Shown here piece after piece: positions 1-12,529 of a DNA stretch of 64,000 nt. Within the stretch, counting starts at the first letter, position 1. Every line of letters begins with the position of its first letter. The DNA comes from Sipunculus nudus (taxonomy: Eukaryota; Annelida; Sipuncula; Golfingiida; Sipunculidae): contig CM049322.1 of NCBI GenBank assembly GCA_026874595.1, positions 7,919,900 through 7,983,899 of the forward strand. Reading direction: 5' to 3'. The notes beneath the pieces were generated by a model. It was not told the DNA's origin, did no database searches, and saw only the letters and a list, made by a program, of their open reading frames with translations. Made by a program: the position numbers and the translations under genes.

Positions 1-240
1 TGTGGTTCTCGTAAGGACCCACCAGAATTATTGAACATTTTATACAAAAGTCCCGATATCTGAATAACTAATGCATTGATCGCCATGATTCTATGCATGA
101 CCTCATTTGGATAAATTGCAGGCTTCTCTATAGTGCCCTCCGGACAACCAGTACCAAACACATAAATTCATCTAGTATCACACTATAGCAAATACAATCT
201 TGTCAGTTAGCTGAGCGTCATGACCCTTGGGTCACTTGTT
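1..240 (+). mobile_element. Family A dispersed element, 3' part (copy 1)
   Basis: This is the right-hand part of an element whose other copies lie at 271-850, 4076-5535, 27178-27745 (reversed) and 63789-64000. Shared landmarks are the stretch around 30-90 (ACAAAAG, then TGAATAACTAATGCATTGAT and CATGATTCT) and the right end at 209-240, GAGCGTCATGACCC followed by TTGGGTCACTTGTT. The left part lies outside the window. No protein-coding capacity is visible, so it is probably non-autonomous. Confidence 0.7.
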
Positions 241-270
241 AGATAATTATTTAACTGTGCAGTACATTTT

Positions 271-850
271 TAGCTCAGCTGACTGAAAGTCATCTGAGCT
301 ATAACGATCACCCTTTGTCCGGCGGCTGCCGTCTGTCCGTCTGTCCGTCCGTTAACCAGGCACAAATCGTAACCGCTGGACGTGGAACCTTCTAACTTGA
401 CATCCAGGGAGGTCCATTAAATATCTTCTCGGAAACATGAACTTAGGTCTCTGTTGCTCATATCCTCTGAGCTATTGGGCTCAGAATTACCCCCAAGAAT
501 AATTAAAAATCTGATACAAAAGCTCCAGTATCTGACCAATTAATGCATCGATTACCATGATTCTTTGCATGCATATTCATCATGGGGTCTTTCATCAGTT
601 GCTGCAGACTGGTGGCGCCACCTGGATTTTTTTTTATTTTTACGCATTTTTTCTCTATTTTTGAGACCTTCAAAGATGCGCTCGTCCGTTAACAGGGAAA
701 AATCGTTACCATTGCACCTGGAATCTTCTAACTTGACATATGCTTCAGTTGAATTGGGATACCACTTACAAAATTTGGCATTCAGATGATAAAATTCTTT
801 GGTCAATGTCTTCCTACTTAGCTGAGTGTCATGACCCCTGGGTTACTTGT
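271..850 (+). mobile_element. Family A dispersed element, complete copy (copy 2)
   Basis: The left end reads TAGCTCAGCTGACTGAAAG, then the diagnostic CACCCTTTGTCCG and a GTCTGTCCGTCC run. The middle has the unit CGTAACC-GCTGGAC-TTCTAACTTGACATCC. The right end is GAGTGTCATGACCCCTGGG. The order of landmarks is the same as in the other copies. No long open reading frame is present. Such short, coding-free dispersed units in bivalve genomes are usually non-autonomous DNA elements; the class cannot be fixed from sequence alone. Confidence 0.7.
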
Positions 851-1500
851 TCCAAGATGTATATCCTGTCTATTTGTCGAGTAAGACACAAAGATATGCA
901 CCGTAAAATGACGCTTAGCTTTCAAACACAAAGCTAAGCACATTTCTTGTCCTCGCATTTTCCACGCTTTTATTACCTACGCACTTCAAATTCGTGTTTA
1001 GCCTTAGATTTTCTAGCTTATCATGTTGAGCGTGTTTAGCATTTTTATATGTTAAGTCTTGAAATGTATTTTGATCCCCTGCGATGTAAAATTTTGCTAA
1101 GTTACATTCGATGCTTACTTCTTTCGCTTTTGGATCTGATTGTATCCGATTTCGGGTGTGGGATAAAACTCTTGTACACACACGCACAGGATGATTTACA
1201 ACTCCCCGACAAAAAAAAAGATAAAAGCTATTTTCTAAATTCATTTTTTTTTTTTTTTTTTTTAAATCTTGATAATGTTTAATATATACATCACAGATAC
1301 AAGTATTAAGATGATCACAAGGTAAAAACATGAAATTCTGAAAGTATGTTTAGCCTCACTTGAATAGAAGGAACGCTTTGCTTTAATTAACTAAACTGTA
1401 GCTCCTTTCACGTTATACAAAGACACATGAGGAAATAAATTCTCAAAACACAAGCCATATACAAACTACAACGGCAGATAGTTAATTTTGTTGTGTTAAG
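851..1500. other. Gene-free AT-rich stretch
   Basis: No gene recognised. Several GCTTAGC/GTTTAGC words occur between 905 and 1045, and there is a poly-T run of about 19 near 1244-1263. Short open frames here lack protein-like composition. Confidence 0.5.
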
Positions 1501-1504
1501 TACA

Positions 1505-2130
1505 ATTTTATACGCCCCTCTTATGACGGAAGAATTATGGTACATGCACCATCCGTCCGTTAACTTTTAGTGTCGCCGCGATAACTCACCAGGGCTTTGA
1601 TGGATTTTTGCGAAACTCACCTACCAAAAGATTATCTCGCCCAAGTTCGATTATGGGCAACGTCCACGTATATTTTAAATGGGGTCACGGGTCACTCGGC
1701 TACTTTGTGGTATTGCCTCGATAACTTAGGAAGAATATGAAAGATTTTGATAAAACTCATCAGAAATGTAAATCAATAAAATATCTCGCCTAAGTTCGAA
1801 TTCCAGCAAAATCCATGTATATTTAATGAGGTCAAAGGTCACCGCACTTTTGGGCATCTTGGTGACTTACCAAAAATTCTATGGATTTTAATGAAACTCA
1901 TTATATATATTTAGCAATAGATTTTCTTACATGATGTACATTTTCATCAAAATTCACGCATATTTAATTAGGTCAGAGGTCACCGCACTTTGTAGGTACC
2001 TTGGTGACTTACAAAAATCCTATGGATTCACATGAAACTCATTATACATATTGACAATAGATCCTAACCTGAATTACATTCCCATCACAATTCACGCATA
2101 TTTAATGAGGTTAGAGGTAATAAGATGCAC
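1505..2130 (+). repeat. Family B repeat with internal ~130-bp tandem units
   Basis: It starts near CCCTCTTATGACGG and carries repeated modules AGGTCA-AGGTCACCGCACTTT, CTTGGTGACTTAC, TATGGATT, GAAACTCATTATA, and CACGCATATTTAAT, spaced about 130 bp apart (1830, 1965, 2095). A related copy lies at 45930-46440 (TTGGAGGGGACGTATTATG, then CCGTCAGTCCG and AGGTCACAAGACATG). Non-coding dispersed repeat. Confidence 0.6.
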
Positions 2131-2820
2131 AACGGGCGTATTATGTACGTTTGCGGTGCTCTTGTTTCATATTTTAATCAGAGCTTTTAATGAATGGATT
2201 TTGCTTTTTATATTCCATAGTACGTCAAACTGAGGGAAGGCCTGTTTATTTAAACTGGCATACTGTCTCGGGAAACTAAGGATTTTTTTATGCCAAAAAC
2301 GTCACTTATGAGTTGACTAAAATTCCTGTCGTTTGTAGGTGGAGCCTTTTCATAAATGATTCCCTCAGTCTACACTCTCCTGACGAGGACCAGCCTTGGG
2401 GAGATGTAGCTGGCGAGTAGGAGCCCATATATCTCACTTGTGTCAAAGTATATAATCATAAACATTTTGAGTATTTTTGTCTGCATGATTAACAGATCAA
2501 TCCTTTTCAGTAAAATATTTTGCTCTTATTATCTGGTAGCACTGAATGATCTACTTAAGTGCAGAGTTATACAAATATTTTACATCTTTTTTGTTATATA
2601 TTGAAAAAAAACCAGGCCCACAGACCGAAAGCAACCCTATGCAATTGGTTTCACATCAGGTGTAATGCTTTCATGATGACATGCTTGACCATTGTTTGAT
2701 AAGTACTTGATTACAGAACAGGTAAATGTGTGACATGTTTTACACGAAGCAAGTATCAAACATTTTGAATACGAGTATTAGTACTAATTACGCAAACGTA
2801 AGTCCTGCTATACTGGCATG
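2131..2820. other. Gene-free stretch
   Basis: No gene, RNA or recognisable element seen in this AT-rich interval. Confidence 0.4.
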
Positions 2821-3240
2821 TATACAACACAAAATGATTGTAGTGGCACCACCAGTCTTGTGAAAAAGCCATCAAAGGACATGCAACACAGATGTGTACA
2901 GATGCATGAAACCCAAAAACAATTGTTGGTGGCGCCACAAGTCTCGTATACAACAAAACTGTCAGAGATATATACACATGCATATTTTCAGGCGGACGTA
3001 TCAAAGAAATAAGCAGGGACATACTATGTGCAAAATTTATTGTAGGTGGTACCAGGAGTCTTGTAAATGACAAGATATCAGATATGCTCAATTTCAGGCA
3101 TATATATGAAATTCCTCCTAATAATAAGCAGAGACTAACACTGTGCATATTTTTGGTAACGGGCAGCATCAGTCTTGTGTATGAGAAAGAATAAAAGATG
3201 AATAGACATGCCAAACGTTCAGGCAGATACATCATATCGC
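2821..3240 (+). repeat. Family C degenerate tandem repeat (~115 bp unit)
   Basis: About three to four diverged units share GGTGGCGCCACAAGTCT (or GTGGCACCACCAGTCTTGT), then a TAT-AGAT stretch, an ACATGC-like word and TTTCAGGC. A related segment is at 17600-17850 (TGGCGCCACAAGACTTGTG). The 159-codon frame on the minus strand is a product of the repeat, not a gene. Confidence 0.55.
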
Positions 3241-4075
3241 GTCAGGTGCACTGGGTTTATTAAATTCGGTTGAACAAGGCAGTTGCCCCTCAAGTAAAGC
3301 GAAGCAAATAGCCAGCTGCAGCTTCTGCACTGCACGGATTGAAATCTTGACCTGTTGCCTAATCAGATACAGTTGGCAGCCTGCCAAAACTATAAATTGA
3401 TATAGACTTAAACTTGGCCTGTTACCAAAAAAATGTCTCTCAAGCTATTTACAGAGATTATCTTGGCATGTGGTTAAATCTATTTATACATACTGATTTA
3501 TTTGGCTATAATGCATTGTCAGGTTGACATATATATAGCATGCTTTTATCAAAATGTTGGGAATAATAACAGATGCTTATGAAATGGAAGATCAGATTAC
3601 AGAGTTATTTTATCATGGATTAATCTTACACGAAAGTTGCATATGGACATTAATTATGCATGTCCCCTGTACAACTAAGTATGTTAATACAATGAATCTT
3701 CCGGCTTTGTTTACCAAAGTACCTCAAATACCTTTAATTGTTTGAGGTCCAATAGTGCAGCCATAATTATTTAAGTCCACTTGAATAAGGCCACCTAATA
3801 TCAATTTTGTGCAGTGTTACAGAATTTGAAACAATGTTTTGCAGAAGAGATTATTGTAACCCTCAGTTTGAAAAAAAAAGCTTACTTGGCCACAAAACCA
3901 ACTTTAGCATTCTATGACTATTCCACAATTCAATGAACCTGATCTGTTCTTATACAGGAATGAGAGAACCCTACCCTAAGTTTTTTAGTTTTTTCCCTGT
4001 AACATCTAAGTCAGTACTTGTAGCCAACAAATAAGTTGAATCCGAGGGTTTTCTTTTGGTTAGAGGACTGATTTT
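3241..4075. other. Gene-free stretch
   Basis: No recognisable gene. A 63-codon frame at 3554-3745 has no signal peptide, domain or splice context. Confidence 0.4.
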
Positions 4076-5535
4076 TTAGCTCATTGACTGTAAGTCATCT
4101 GAGTTATAGCGATCACCCTTTGTCCGTCGTCCCTCTTGCGGTCGGCCGCGGCCGTCTGTCCGTTAACAGGGCACAAGTCGTAACCGCTGGACCTGGAATC
4201 TTCTAACCTTTCATCCAGGGAGGTCCATGAAAAATCTCCTTGAAAACCTGGAATTAGGTCTCTGTTACCCATATTCTTCGAGTTATGGCGCTCCGAAGTA
4301 CCCCCCCCCCCCCAGAATAATGAAAAATTTGATACAAAAGCTCAAGTATCTGAACAACTTATCCAATCTAGACCTAGAATCTTCTCTCTTGATATGCAGG
4401 GAGGTCCATGAAAAGTCTCCTTGGAAACCTAATATTCGCTCTCTGTTACCCATATTCTTCGAGCTATTCTGCTCTGAAGTACCCCCAGAATAATTGATAA
4501 TTTTATACAAAAGCTCCAGTAGCTGAACAAATAATGCATTGATAACCATGATTCTTTGCATGGATATTGGTCATGGAATGTTTCATCAGTTTCTGCAGAC
4601 TGGTGCCGCCACCTGTATTTTTTTTATTTTTACGATTTTTTTTCTCTATTTTTGAGACCTTGAGAGGCGGTCATCTGTTAACAGGGCACAAATCGTAACA
4701 ACTGGACCTAGAATCTTCTCTCTTGACATGCAGGAAGGTCCATGAAAAGTATCCATGGAAACCTTAAATTAGGTCTCTGTTACCTATAACCTCTTGAGCT
4801 TTGGGGCTCCGAAGTACCCCCCAGAATAATGTAAAATTTGATACTAAACTCAAGTATCTGAGCAACTATTGCATTGATCACCATGATTCTTTGCATAGAT
4901 ATTGATCATGGAATGTTTCATCAGTTTTTGCAGTCTTGTGGTGCCACCTGCATTTTTTCAATTTTTACTGATTTTTTCTCTATTTTTGAGACGTCATAAG
5001 ATGCGTTCATCTGTTAACAGGACAGAAATTGTAACCATTGGTCCTAGAATCTTCTAACTTCACCTCCAGGGAGGTCTGTGAAAAATATCCTTGGAAACTT
5101 GAAATTAGGTCTCTGTTACCCATATTTTCTGAGCAATGGGGCTTATAAGCACCCCTCAGAATTACTGAAAATTTAATAAACCAAAGTAGGACACAAATCA
5201 TAACCATTGGGCCCAGAATCTTATAACTTGATATCCTGAGAGTTCCTCTAAAGTACTCCTCAGAAACCTGAAATTCGGTCATTGCGACCTATATTCTCAG
5301 GGTTTAGGGTATGTTTGAGCACCCCAGAAATAATGCAAAGTACACACGAATTGCCAGATTCCTCAGGAAAGGCTGGTTGGATTGTCATCAAATTTGTTGT
5401 GCTTATGGGTCTTGATGAACTTAAGCTAATATACATGAACAATGATGCCACCTACATTATCGTAATTAGTTTCCTATGCAAGGACATATTGTCACATGTC
5501 AGTCTGCTGAGCGTCATGACCCATGGGTCACTTGT
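4076..5535 (+). mobile_element. Family A element with internal unit amplified (copy 3)
   Basis: Left end TTAGCTCATTGACTGTAAG at 4076; right end GTCATGACCCATGGGTCAC ending near 5535. The internal module (CGTAACC-TGGACCT-GAATCTTCT, GGAGGTCCATGAAAA, GTCTCTGTTACC, then GCTCCGAAGTACCCC) recurs about four to five times, making this copy about 2.5 times as long as copy 2. A C-tract of 12 lies at about 4301-4314. The right end contains a perfect 14-bp palindrome, TGACCCATGGGTCA. Confidence 0.7.
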
Positions 5536-5814
5536 TTATATATTTCAAAGGTGCTAGACGCCATTCCATAGTATAAGCACAAGGATAAAAATAAATTGAA
5601 TAAATTTGTCGAAATTGATAATAATTTCTAGATGTGTTATTGATTATAAAAAATGCGAAAATGTAATAGGCCCTTTGACATGGACAGTTTGTGTTTATAT
5701 CACATCTCTTTCAGTTCCAGGTCAGGCATCGGCATCGCCTTGGCCATTGTTTCAGTCCGTTTCTAAATTTCAGTCCCATCTAGGGTCTGGAAACCTCAGG
5801 TGTATATTGATTAT

Positions 5815-5905
5815 GACTGGTTTCTTCAGTTTCTGAAGCCTGGTGGTGCCACCTGTATTTTTTCTATTTTTTACGATTTTTTTCATTTATTTTGATAATG
5901 CCAAA
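5815..5905 (+). repeat. Family A internal fragment
   Basis: The stretch CTGGTGGTGCCACCTGTATT followed by a T-rich tract matches the same landmark in copies 2 and 3 (near 605-660 and 4590-4650). Flanks do not match, so this is an isolated fragment. Confidence 0.5.
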
Positions 5906-5954
5906 TTATTTTGAAACTATCAAATTTGCAACTGTGTCGTGTCCTGAAACCTTG

Positions 5955-6885
5955 TATGTTATTAGGGGCCCTATTGTAATCACCCTGTCTGTGTGTCTGT
6001 CTGTTCGTCTCTCTGTACGTTTGTCATTTGTTTCCTGGTGATAATCCAGTTTGAATTGAAATACGGAATTCAGACTTGACCTATAAATGACCCACCTCTA
6101 TCACAATAACTCTATAGATTTTGAGGTCAGGAGGTCAAAGTTCAAGGTCACCCAACCGACTTAGTTAAAAACATTGTGGATGTGTTTTAAGCCAAACTTT
6201 TCATCCCAAACCTTGCACATATAGCTGACCTGCCAATAGGGGAAGATTTTGATTGATATTAGAGTAACAAGGTAAAAGGTCAAAGTCACAGGGCCATCTG
6301 ACTGCATATTTGTTTCCGCATGATAAATCCAGTTTGGAATGACATTTTAGGTTCAAACTTGACTTAAATATAACCCATCAACAATGTAAGACCCTAATTG
6401 CTTTTCGGGTCAAAGGTCAAGGTCATCTAACCCTCTTACTTATAAAGATTGTGGATGCATTTTAAGCCTTTTCATCCTAAACCTTCCATCTAACACATAT
6501 AGCTGACCTGCAATTAGGAAATGAACATGGTTAATTTGGGGGGTCACTAGGTCAAAGGTCAAGGTCACAGTGGCCATCTGTCCATATATTTGTTTTCGAG
6601 TGATAACTCCATTCTTTGGATGAACATGTTGTTTATAAACTTGATTTATTTATAGCCCACCAATAAAGTTAGAACCCTTTTTATTTTGGAGTTCAAGGTC
6701 CCAGGGCAGAAGGCATTATTCAGTATTACGCCAAATTACAGTCTGAATCGGGTTTTTTTGGCTGGACCACCTCGTGATCAGGGTTTGGGCTGGTCAGATT
6801 CCTGACTGGGATTTGGTCTTGACGCTATAAAAATATTCTCATTATCAATTTCAGCCGAGCGCCGTAACCCACAGGTCCCTTGCTT
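5955..6885 (+). repeat. Family D repeat (GGTCAAAGGTCAAGGTCAC type)
   Basis: It opens with CACCCTGTCTGTGTGTCTG and TGTTCGTCTCTCTG. Three diverged modules of about 260-300 bp follow, each with a TGATAA-TCCA word, ACTTGA-TAT, and GGTCAAAGGTCAAGGTCA near its end (6120, 6410, 6550). It ends around GCCGAGCGCCGTAACCCAC. Non-coding dispersed repeat common in style to bivalve genomes. Confidence 0.6.
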
Positions 6886-7424
6886 ATATATGCTTCTATT
6901 GTTTCTGTGTTTTAACGACTAGATCAACAGTTGCTATATGCACAGATGCTCTTATCGATGATTATATATATATATATATATATCAATGAGTATTTGATAT
7001 ATAAATTATATATTGAATATGTATTTATATATAATATTGAAATTATATCTTACCTATATATCAGTGTGTATATGCCACATATATGCGTGCGTATTTGAAC
7101 AAATTTGAATAAGCAATTAAACAATAATTATAAACATGTTTAGTGCATTTTAAAAATATGTAGCTAAATATGTTAAGCACGTCCATTTTTAACAATGTGT
7201 CAACAACAATGCATTTCGCTAAAGATATTTACATTTCAGCTAAACTTTTTTATATTTTAAACGTGTAAATATTTTTGGAAACTTATGGATAAAAATCTAA
7301 ACATGTCCAGCCCAACTTGGTACATGTTTAGCTGCAAAGCGGGGTATTTTTTATCGTTAAATGATAATCGCGGTTTTTACATCGGGTGTATTGATCGTTA
7401 TAGCCAATCGAATATATCTTGCAG
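6886..7424. other. AT-rich upstream region of NLR gene 1
   Basis: It contains a (TA)n tract at about 6962-6984 and several ACATGTTTAG/GTTTAGC words between 7130 and 7340. The promoter and any 5' untranslated exon of gene 1 may lie here or further upstream, since the first coding exon is preceded by an acceptor-like TATCTTGCAG ending at 7424. No TATA box or initiator can be assigned with confidence. Confidence 0.4.
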
Positions 7425-10400
7425 GATGAGCTTATAGCTTGGGCAATATGGAACGAAAGCGATCAGCTGGGGACGAAAAAGCCCCACCGGAAAAGAAACA
7501 CAAAGGTAGTTTACACCGTTCACGAAAGTTTTGTTTTGTGCTGCCACGTTACCGTTTTACAATGTCTATCTCCTCATGAGATGTATATGACTTTTAGTTA
7601 ATCACCAAAGGAATAGTCCTATTTGTGATGTATTAAATATTTCCCAGGTGGTGAGAAAGGCGAAGTTTGATTTAGATATAGATTTTTTTATTGCATAACA
7701 TACTTTGTTTGCTGTAATTGTATATAAATATATTTTATTTTCTTAACTGAACATTGCATTGTTGAAGTGTCATTATTAATTAAAATTCTGGTATAAATAA
7801 ATTCCAGAAGGCCAAGTTCATCCCAATGTGATTCAAACGCAGAGAACTTGGTTAGTCCAAAACATTGATGTCTTGAATACCCCTATACTGGACGAACTTG
7901 TAACAGAGAGTGTCCTATCGCAGATTCAACTGACAGCTCTCAAGGTTAGTTTACAGTATTCTTGGACGTAGTTACATGAACTCATTTTTTAAGGTGAAAC
8001 TAAGATAAAAACTGATTTTTTTTAATATATGGTTTTATACAGGTATATAGTTTTTACATTTGATGGCTTGAAATTTAAACTGAACCGCAGGAATCATGTT
8101 CTCAATTTGCCACCTGTTGAAAGCTCATAATTTGCTCAGAAAGTGTCATTCCTTTTGTCCGCAAAGTGTTTCAAACAAAACTAAAGTCTGAACTAAACAC
8201 CCCTTAAAATTCCACATATAATACAGGTAAAAGGTCCATCCTTAAGCTGTCTTTACCTTCAACCGACCTGATATTGCTATGGCAGTGTTTAATTCAAGAT
8301 ACACGGATGGACGTAAACTTTATATTTTTTTTTATTATTTTTAAACTAGCCTTTTGCTTGTCTAAAATAATGTTTCAGCCAATAAAACTGTCCCACATAT
8401 TCCGCAATTAACAGGAGAAAAATTCAACAAATATACAGAGAGTATCTGGACTACTTGACCATCTCTACGGGAGATGTGAACAGGACTGGCAGAAATTTAA
8501 GAACTGTCTTTCCAAACATGGCCACCATCATGTGGTGACAGCAATTGAAGCAGGTAAATATAAAGTTTAATTAGGAAAGGTGCACAGTGTAAGTGACTGA
8601 AGGTAAATATAAATATTAATGAGGAATAATTATAGTGCAAGTCACTGAAGCTAAGCATAAATATTTATTACTAGCTGATAGACCCGGTATACCGGGCTTA
8701 TTACCGGGGTTGGGGAGATTTATAAACTGAGATGTGAAATGTTGGCTCCTTTTTTATTCTCAAAGTTAACAGATAATATAGGTTTTCAGTGGGAAACTGT
8801 CTCCAAAAGATATGTATAAACATTTTGGCAGGACTGCAGAATAACTCACCCTCCTCTCTGAGGCACAACACTTCAGTGAACAGAAAACGTTTCTATGTCC
8901 AGCTGCTTGTATCTTAATTTTGCCACTGATTTTTATCTGCCTCTTACTTGTAAATTACATGAATCCTAAACATCATACCGTCCGTCCGTATAAACTCATA
9001 ACTTTATGGAGACAGTGCGTCAATGATCCTGCAGTCGCTCCAATATGTTTAACACTTATTATGTGGGGCTATCCTCTCAGCAAGAAATTTATACCCCGGT
9101 TTGTTTACCTTGAAGACCTGGTCAGTGATGGTGTTTACATTGCGAACCGGAATGAGACGCGGGGGCATTCAGGTTTTCGATGATATTTGACTGGATTTTA
9201 TCGTTGGACGTATAAAGATTTGGTTGATGTGAAGAACACATGAAAGATTTATTAAATGTACGTTGAAAGGACACTGTTCCTGAAGAAAGAAACAGAAATA
9301 TGAATACCTCGTAAGTAGCAGAAGCGGACCCAACGGGACTCCATGCAGAGGGTCCGTATTCATTTTCAACCACCGCATATTCATTTTTTCATCGTATCAG
9401 ACAAATTTTGAGGCCTGAAACCCCAGACACTACTCCACCCCACCCAACCCCACCCAACGCTTGTTCGTGAAATTGGGACCTTGAAATAGGTTTTGTCATT
9501 ATTCCTCCTGGGTTGAATTCTCCATTTCATAAAGCGAGTACCATATTTTTCTTTTTTTCTTTTACTGACCACGCACGTGGGTGAGAGCCTGGGTCAATGA
9601 AAGGCCCGACAGGCTCAAATCCCTAACTGAAAGCAAGCGTTATTCATATGAACAATAGTAGTGTTTGAGGTTGAGAGACCTCGATGCATGCGTTCGGTCA
9701 TTGCCGAAGGCAATTCGGCTGTGCTCGATCTAGCCTCTGTGCTAGTCAGTAAAAACGGAAAAATCACTCAAAATTATATGTACATTAAAAATAATTTATT
9801 CTCATATCACCTATGTCACTGCGGGCATAATAACCTTTAAAGTGATATAAGGCACACTATTGTACACAGCGCGCTTTTAGAGAACATTGCGAACAGACGT
9901 GAACCGAATTCCTTTTATAAGTATTAGATAAATATTTCAAAGCGTGACTGAAGGCAAATATAAATACTAATGATAAATAACTCTCATTGTAAGTGACTGA
10001 ACATAAATATAATTATTTATGAGGAATTATTTACAGTGCAGGTAACTGAAGTTTTGGTACACATACACAAGCATCACCCTTGATTTATAGATAAAACATT
10101 TTGTCATATAAAATGTTTACTTTTTCTTTTAATATATACCGATTGTTTTAATATTCTTATAATCTTAATGCAGTGGTGCACCAATCTGTCCCTGATCTTT
10201 GTTATTTTTTCTTAAAAATTTGTCTTTTTTGAACATTCCTTATACTCAATAAGTCAAGGGTCGGGCACTTAGAGGCAAGCTATAAGAATATTGTCTATAA
10301 TCTTAGTTTCTGCTATTTTTCAAAGTCAGTACATTCAATTTGAGATTCTGGACTGGGTAAACAATAAGGTGTTTCCAAAAGGAAATTAATAACCGAGAAC

Positions 10401-12019
10401 AACAATAATGTGACATTTTCTACATTTTTTCCTTTTTCTGCATTTTTCTTTGTTTAATTTAATACAAAAGTAGACTTTTAGCTAAAAGTAGACTGCTTTT
10501 TAATTAAACAATATTAACATGTTCTGTCATAACGGTTACTTAACATACATCACTGACTGTGGGGAAATGTGATTCATTGGGACCCATGTGTAAGATCATA
10601 TAATATCTTGGAAATTATATCATGTTTCTCGTGCTATGAAATGAAAACAATTGTTTCATTTTTTTCTATTACAGCCACAGTAGAGAATACCAGTGAGAAC
10701 ATCACTGACTGTCAAAAAGCGGTGGCTCGACATTACAAGAGGTTCCACAAAGACGTAATTTTGTATCCCTATGGCAACCGAAAGAGAACTGTTAGACTGG
10801 ACGCAGTGTACACCTCTATGACATATTCTGTGACCACAGACGACGGAAAAACTACAAACACCTCTGATATTGCCACTGTATTGAGCAATGTAAGTTTATC
10901 ACAAAAATCTTTCAATATTTTGTTTCATATTTAATTCCTTCATATATCTATTGCCTCTTGTCGTTTTAATATTCTGAGAATAAACGTTGATAAAACGAGA
11001 ACCATGAGGTGACTTTCAGCCCTATTAACCTTAGGTAATACCTTTTTATTTCATTTAATTTTTTTGTGATGTTTAATTTTATTTTTAGAGTGATGCCATA
11101 TATCTTAGTTTACCTCAGTTGTCATACATGGTAACAATAAAACTTTAAAAATCATTTAGGATGTATATATTAATATCACAAAGATTTGACTCAAACCAGA
11201 CAAATTTACGGAAATTGGTGGAAAGTATAGCGCGTTGTATGTCAGACCAGCGTATTACTGAAATGAAAATTCTTTTATGACCAAAACCAGATGGTCATAA
11301 CCAGATTGCATATAACTCTGTCTGCACATTCTTAACGAGTAGTCGGACCTTGTTTTTAAATTACAGAGATATCATTGAATGTTCTTTGTCTGACTGAGTT
11401 CGGTATTTTTGTGTTTTGTTCTGATTCTTGTTTGATTTATTTAAATGGTTTTATGATTAAACTAGCTGATAAACCGGTATACCGGGCTTTTTACCGGGGT
11501 TTGGGAGATATATTTACTGAGATATTGAATGTTGGCTCATTTTTTATTATAAAAGTTATGGCACAATATTGTACACAACGCGGTTTTAGAGAACATTGCG
11601 CACAAACGTGAACCGAATTCCTTTTATAAGTATTAGATACAATTTTACAAACCAAGTTTACTGTTAACTGAAATGGCAGGTAAATCTAATCACTCACTTC
11701 ACCTGCACTGTTCATTTCTTGATCAACTGCGTCAGTCAACTCATCCCTTAAATTTATCTTGTATTTATTCAAGATGTTAAGACGAAAGGGTTCTGCAGTC
11801 ACAATCTGAGGTCACAATCAAAGGCATTAACTTTTAGTTTTTGTTATGAATAAAAGTAGTACGCAACCGTTATGTGTACGGAACCGTTAATTTTGTTACA
11901 TGGGCTAAAAGCCATTATATTAATGATGTAAGGTGACACAATAAAACTGTTCTCCACATTGACTGGGACTTCTATGGATATATCCTTTCACGATGGGTAA
12001 GATCAGGACATTGATATCT

Positions 12020-12083
<64 letters not shown>

Positions 12084-12486
12084 GGTATATATAGTCTTTT
12101 TACGGGATTATCCGATTACATTCTAAGATTTATCAACTACTTTATAATTATGTGATCAAAATCATAACAAACAAAAAGAAATCTGACAGTGCACGTTGAG
12201 TCTTTAATCAATTACCCTAGTTTGCCATTGGACGACACAATTTCAAAACCTTTCGTACAGGTCCTTGATAATATTATTCAAAAGTAATTAATTATTGAAA
12301 TTCAGTTGTTAAATCCCACTTGAAAGAACCATTTTCCAAGATATAAAATCAGTAGTTTCTCATGATATAATCTTTCTGTTCGTTGTAACTGACCGTGCAT
12401 GAAGTCATATCCAATATAATACAACATATGAGATTTTCCTTAGTTACTCAATGAATTCAAACTAATAAAGTCAGGTGTTATTCTGT

Positions 12487-12529
<43 letters not shown>

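Larger units (their letters stand above)
8554..10035 (+). repeat. ~48-bp tandem repeat starting at the exon 3 donor, interrupted by element E
   Basis: Units begin GGTAAATATAAA and end GTAAGTGACTGAA or similar. Two and a bit units lie at 8552-8666, and the rest resume at 9928-10035 beyond an inserted element. The second unit starts at a donor-like AAGGTAAATAT (GT at 8603). Confidence 0.6.

Noticed and set aside
2756-3235. 159-aa minus-strand frame
   Set aside because: It follows the ~115-bp family C tandem repeat (periodic RLV-PPTI motifs) and has no domain.
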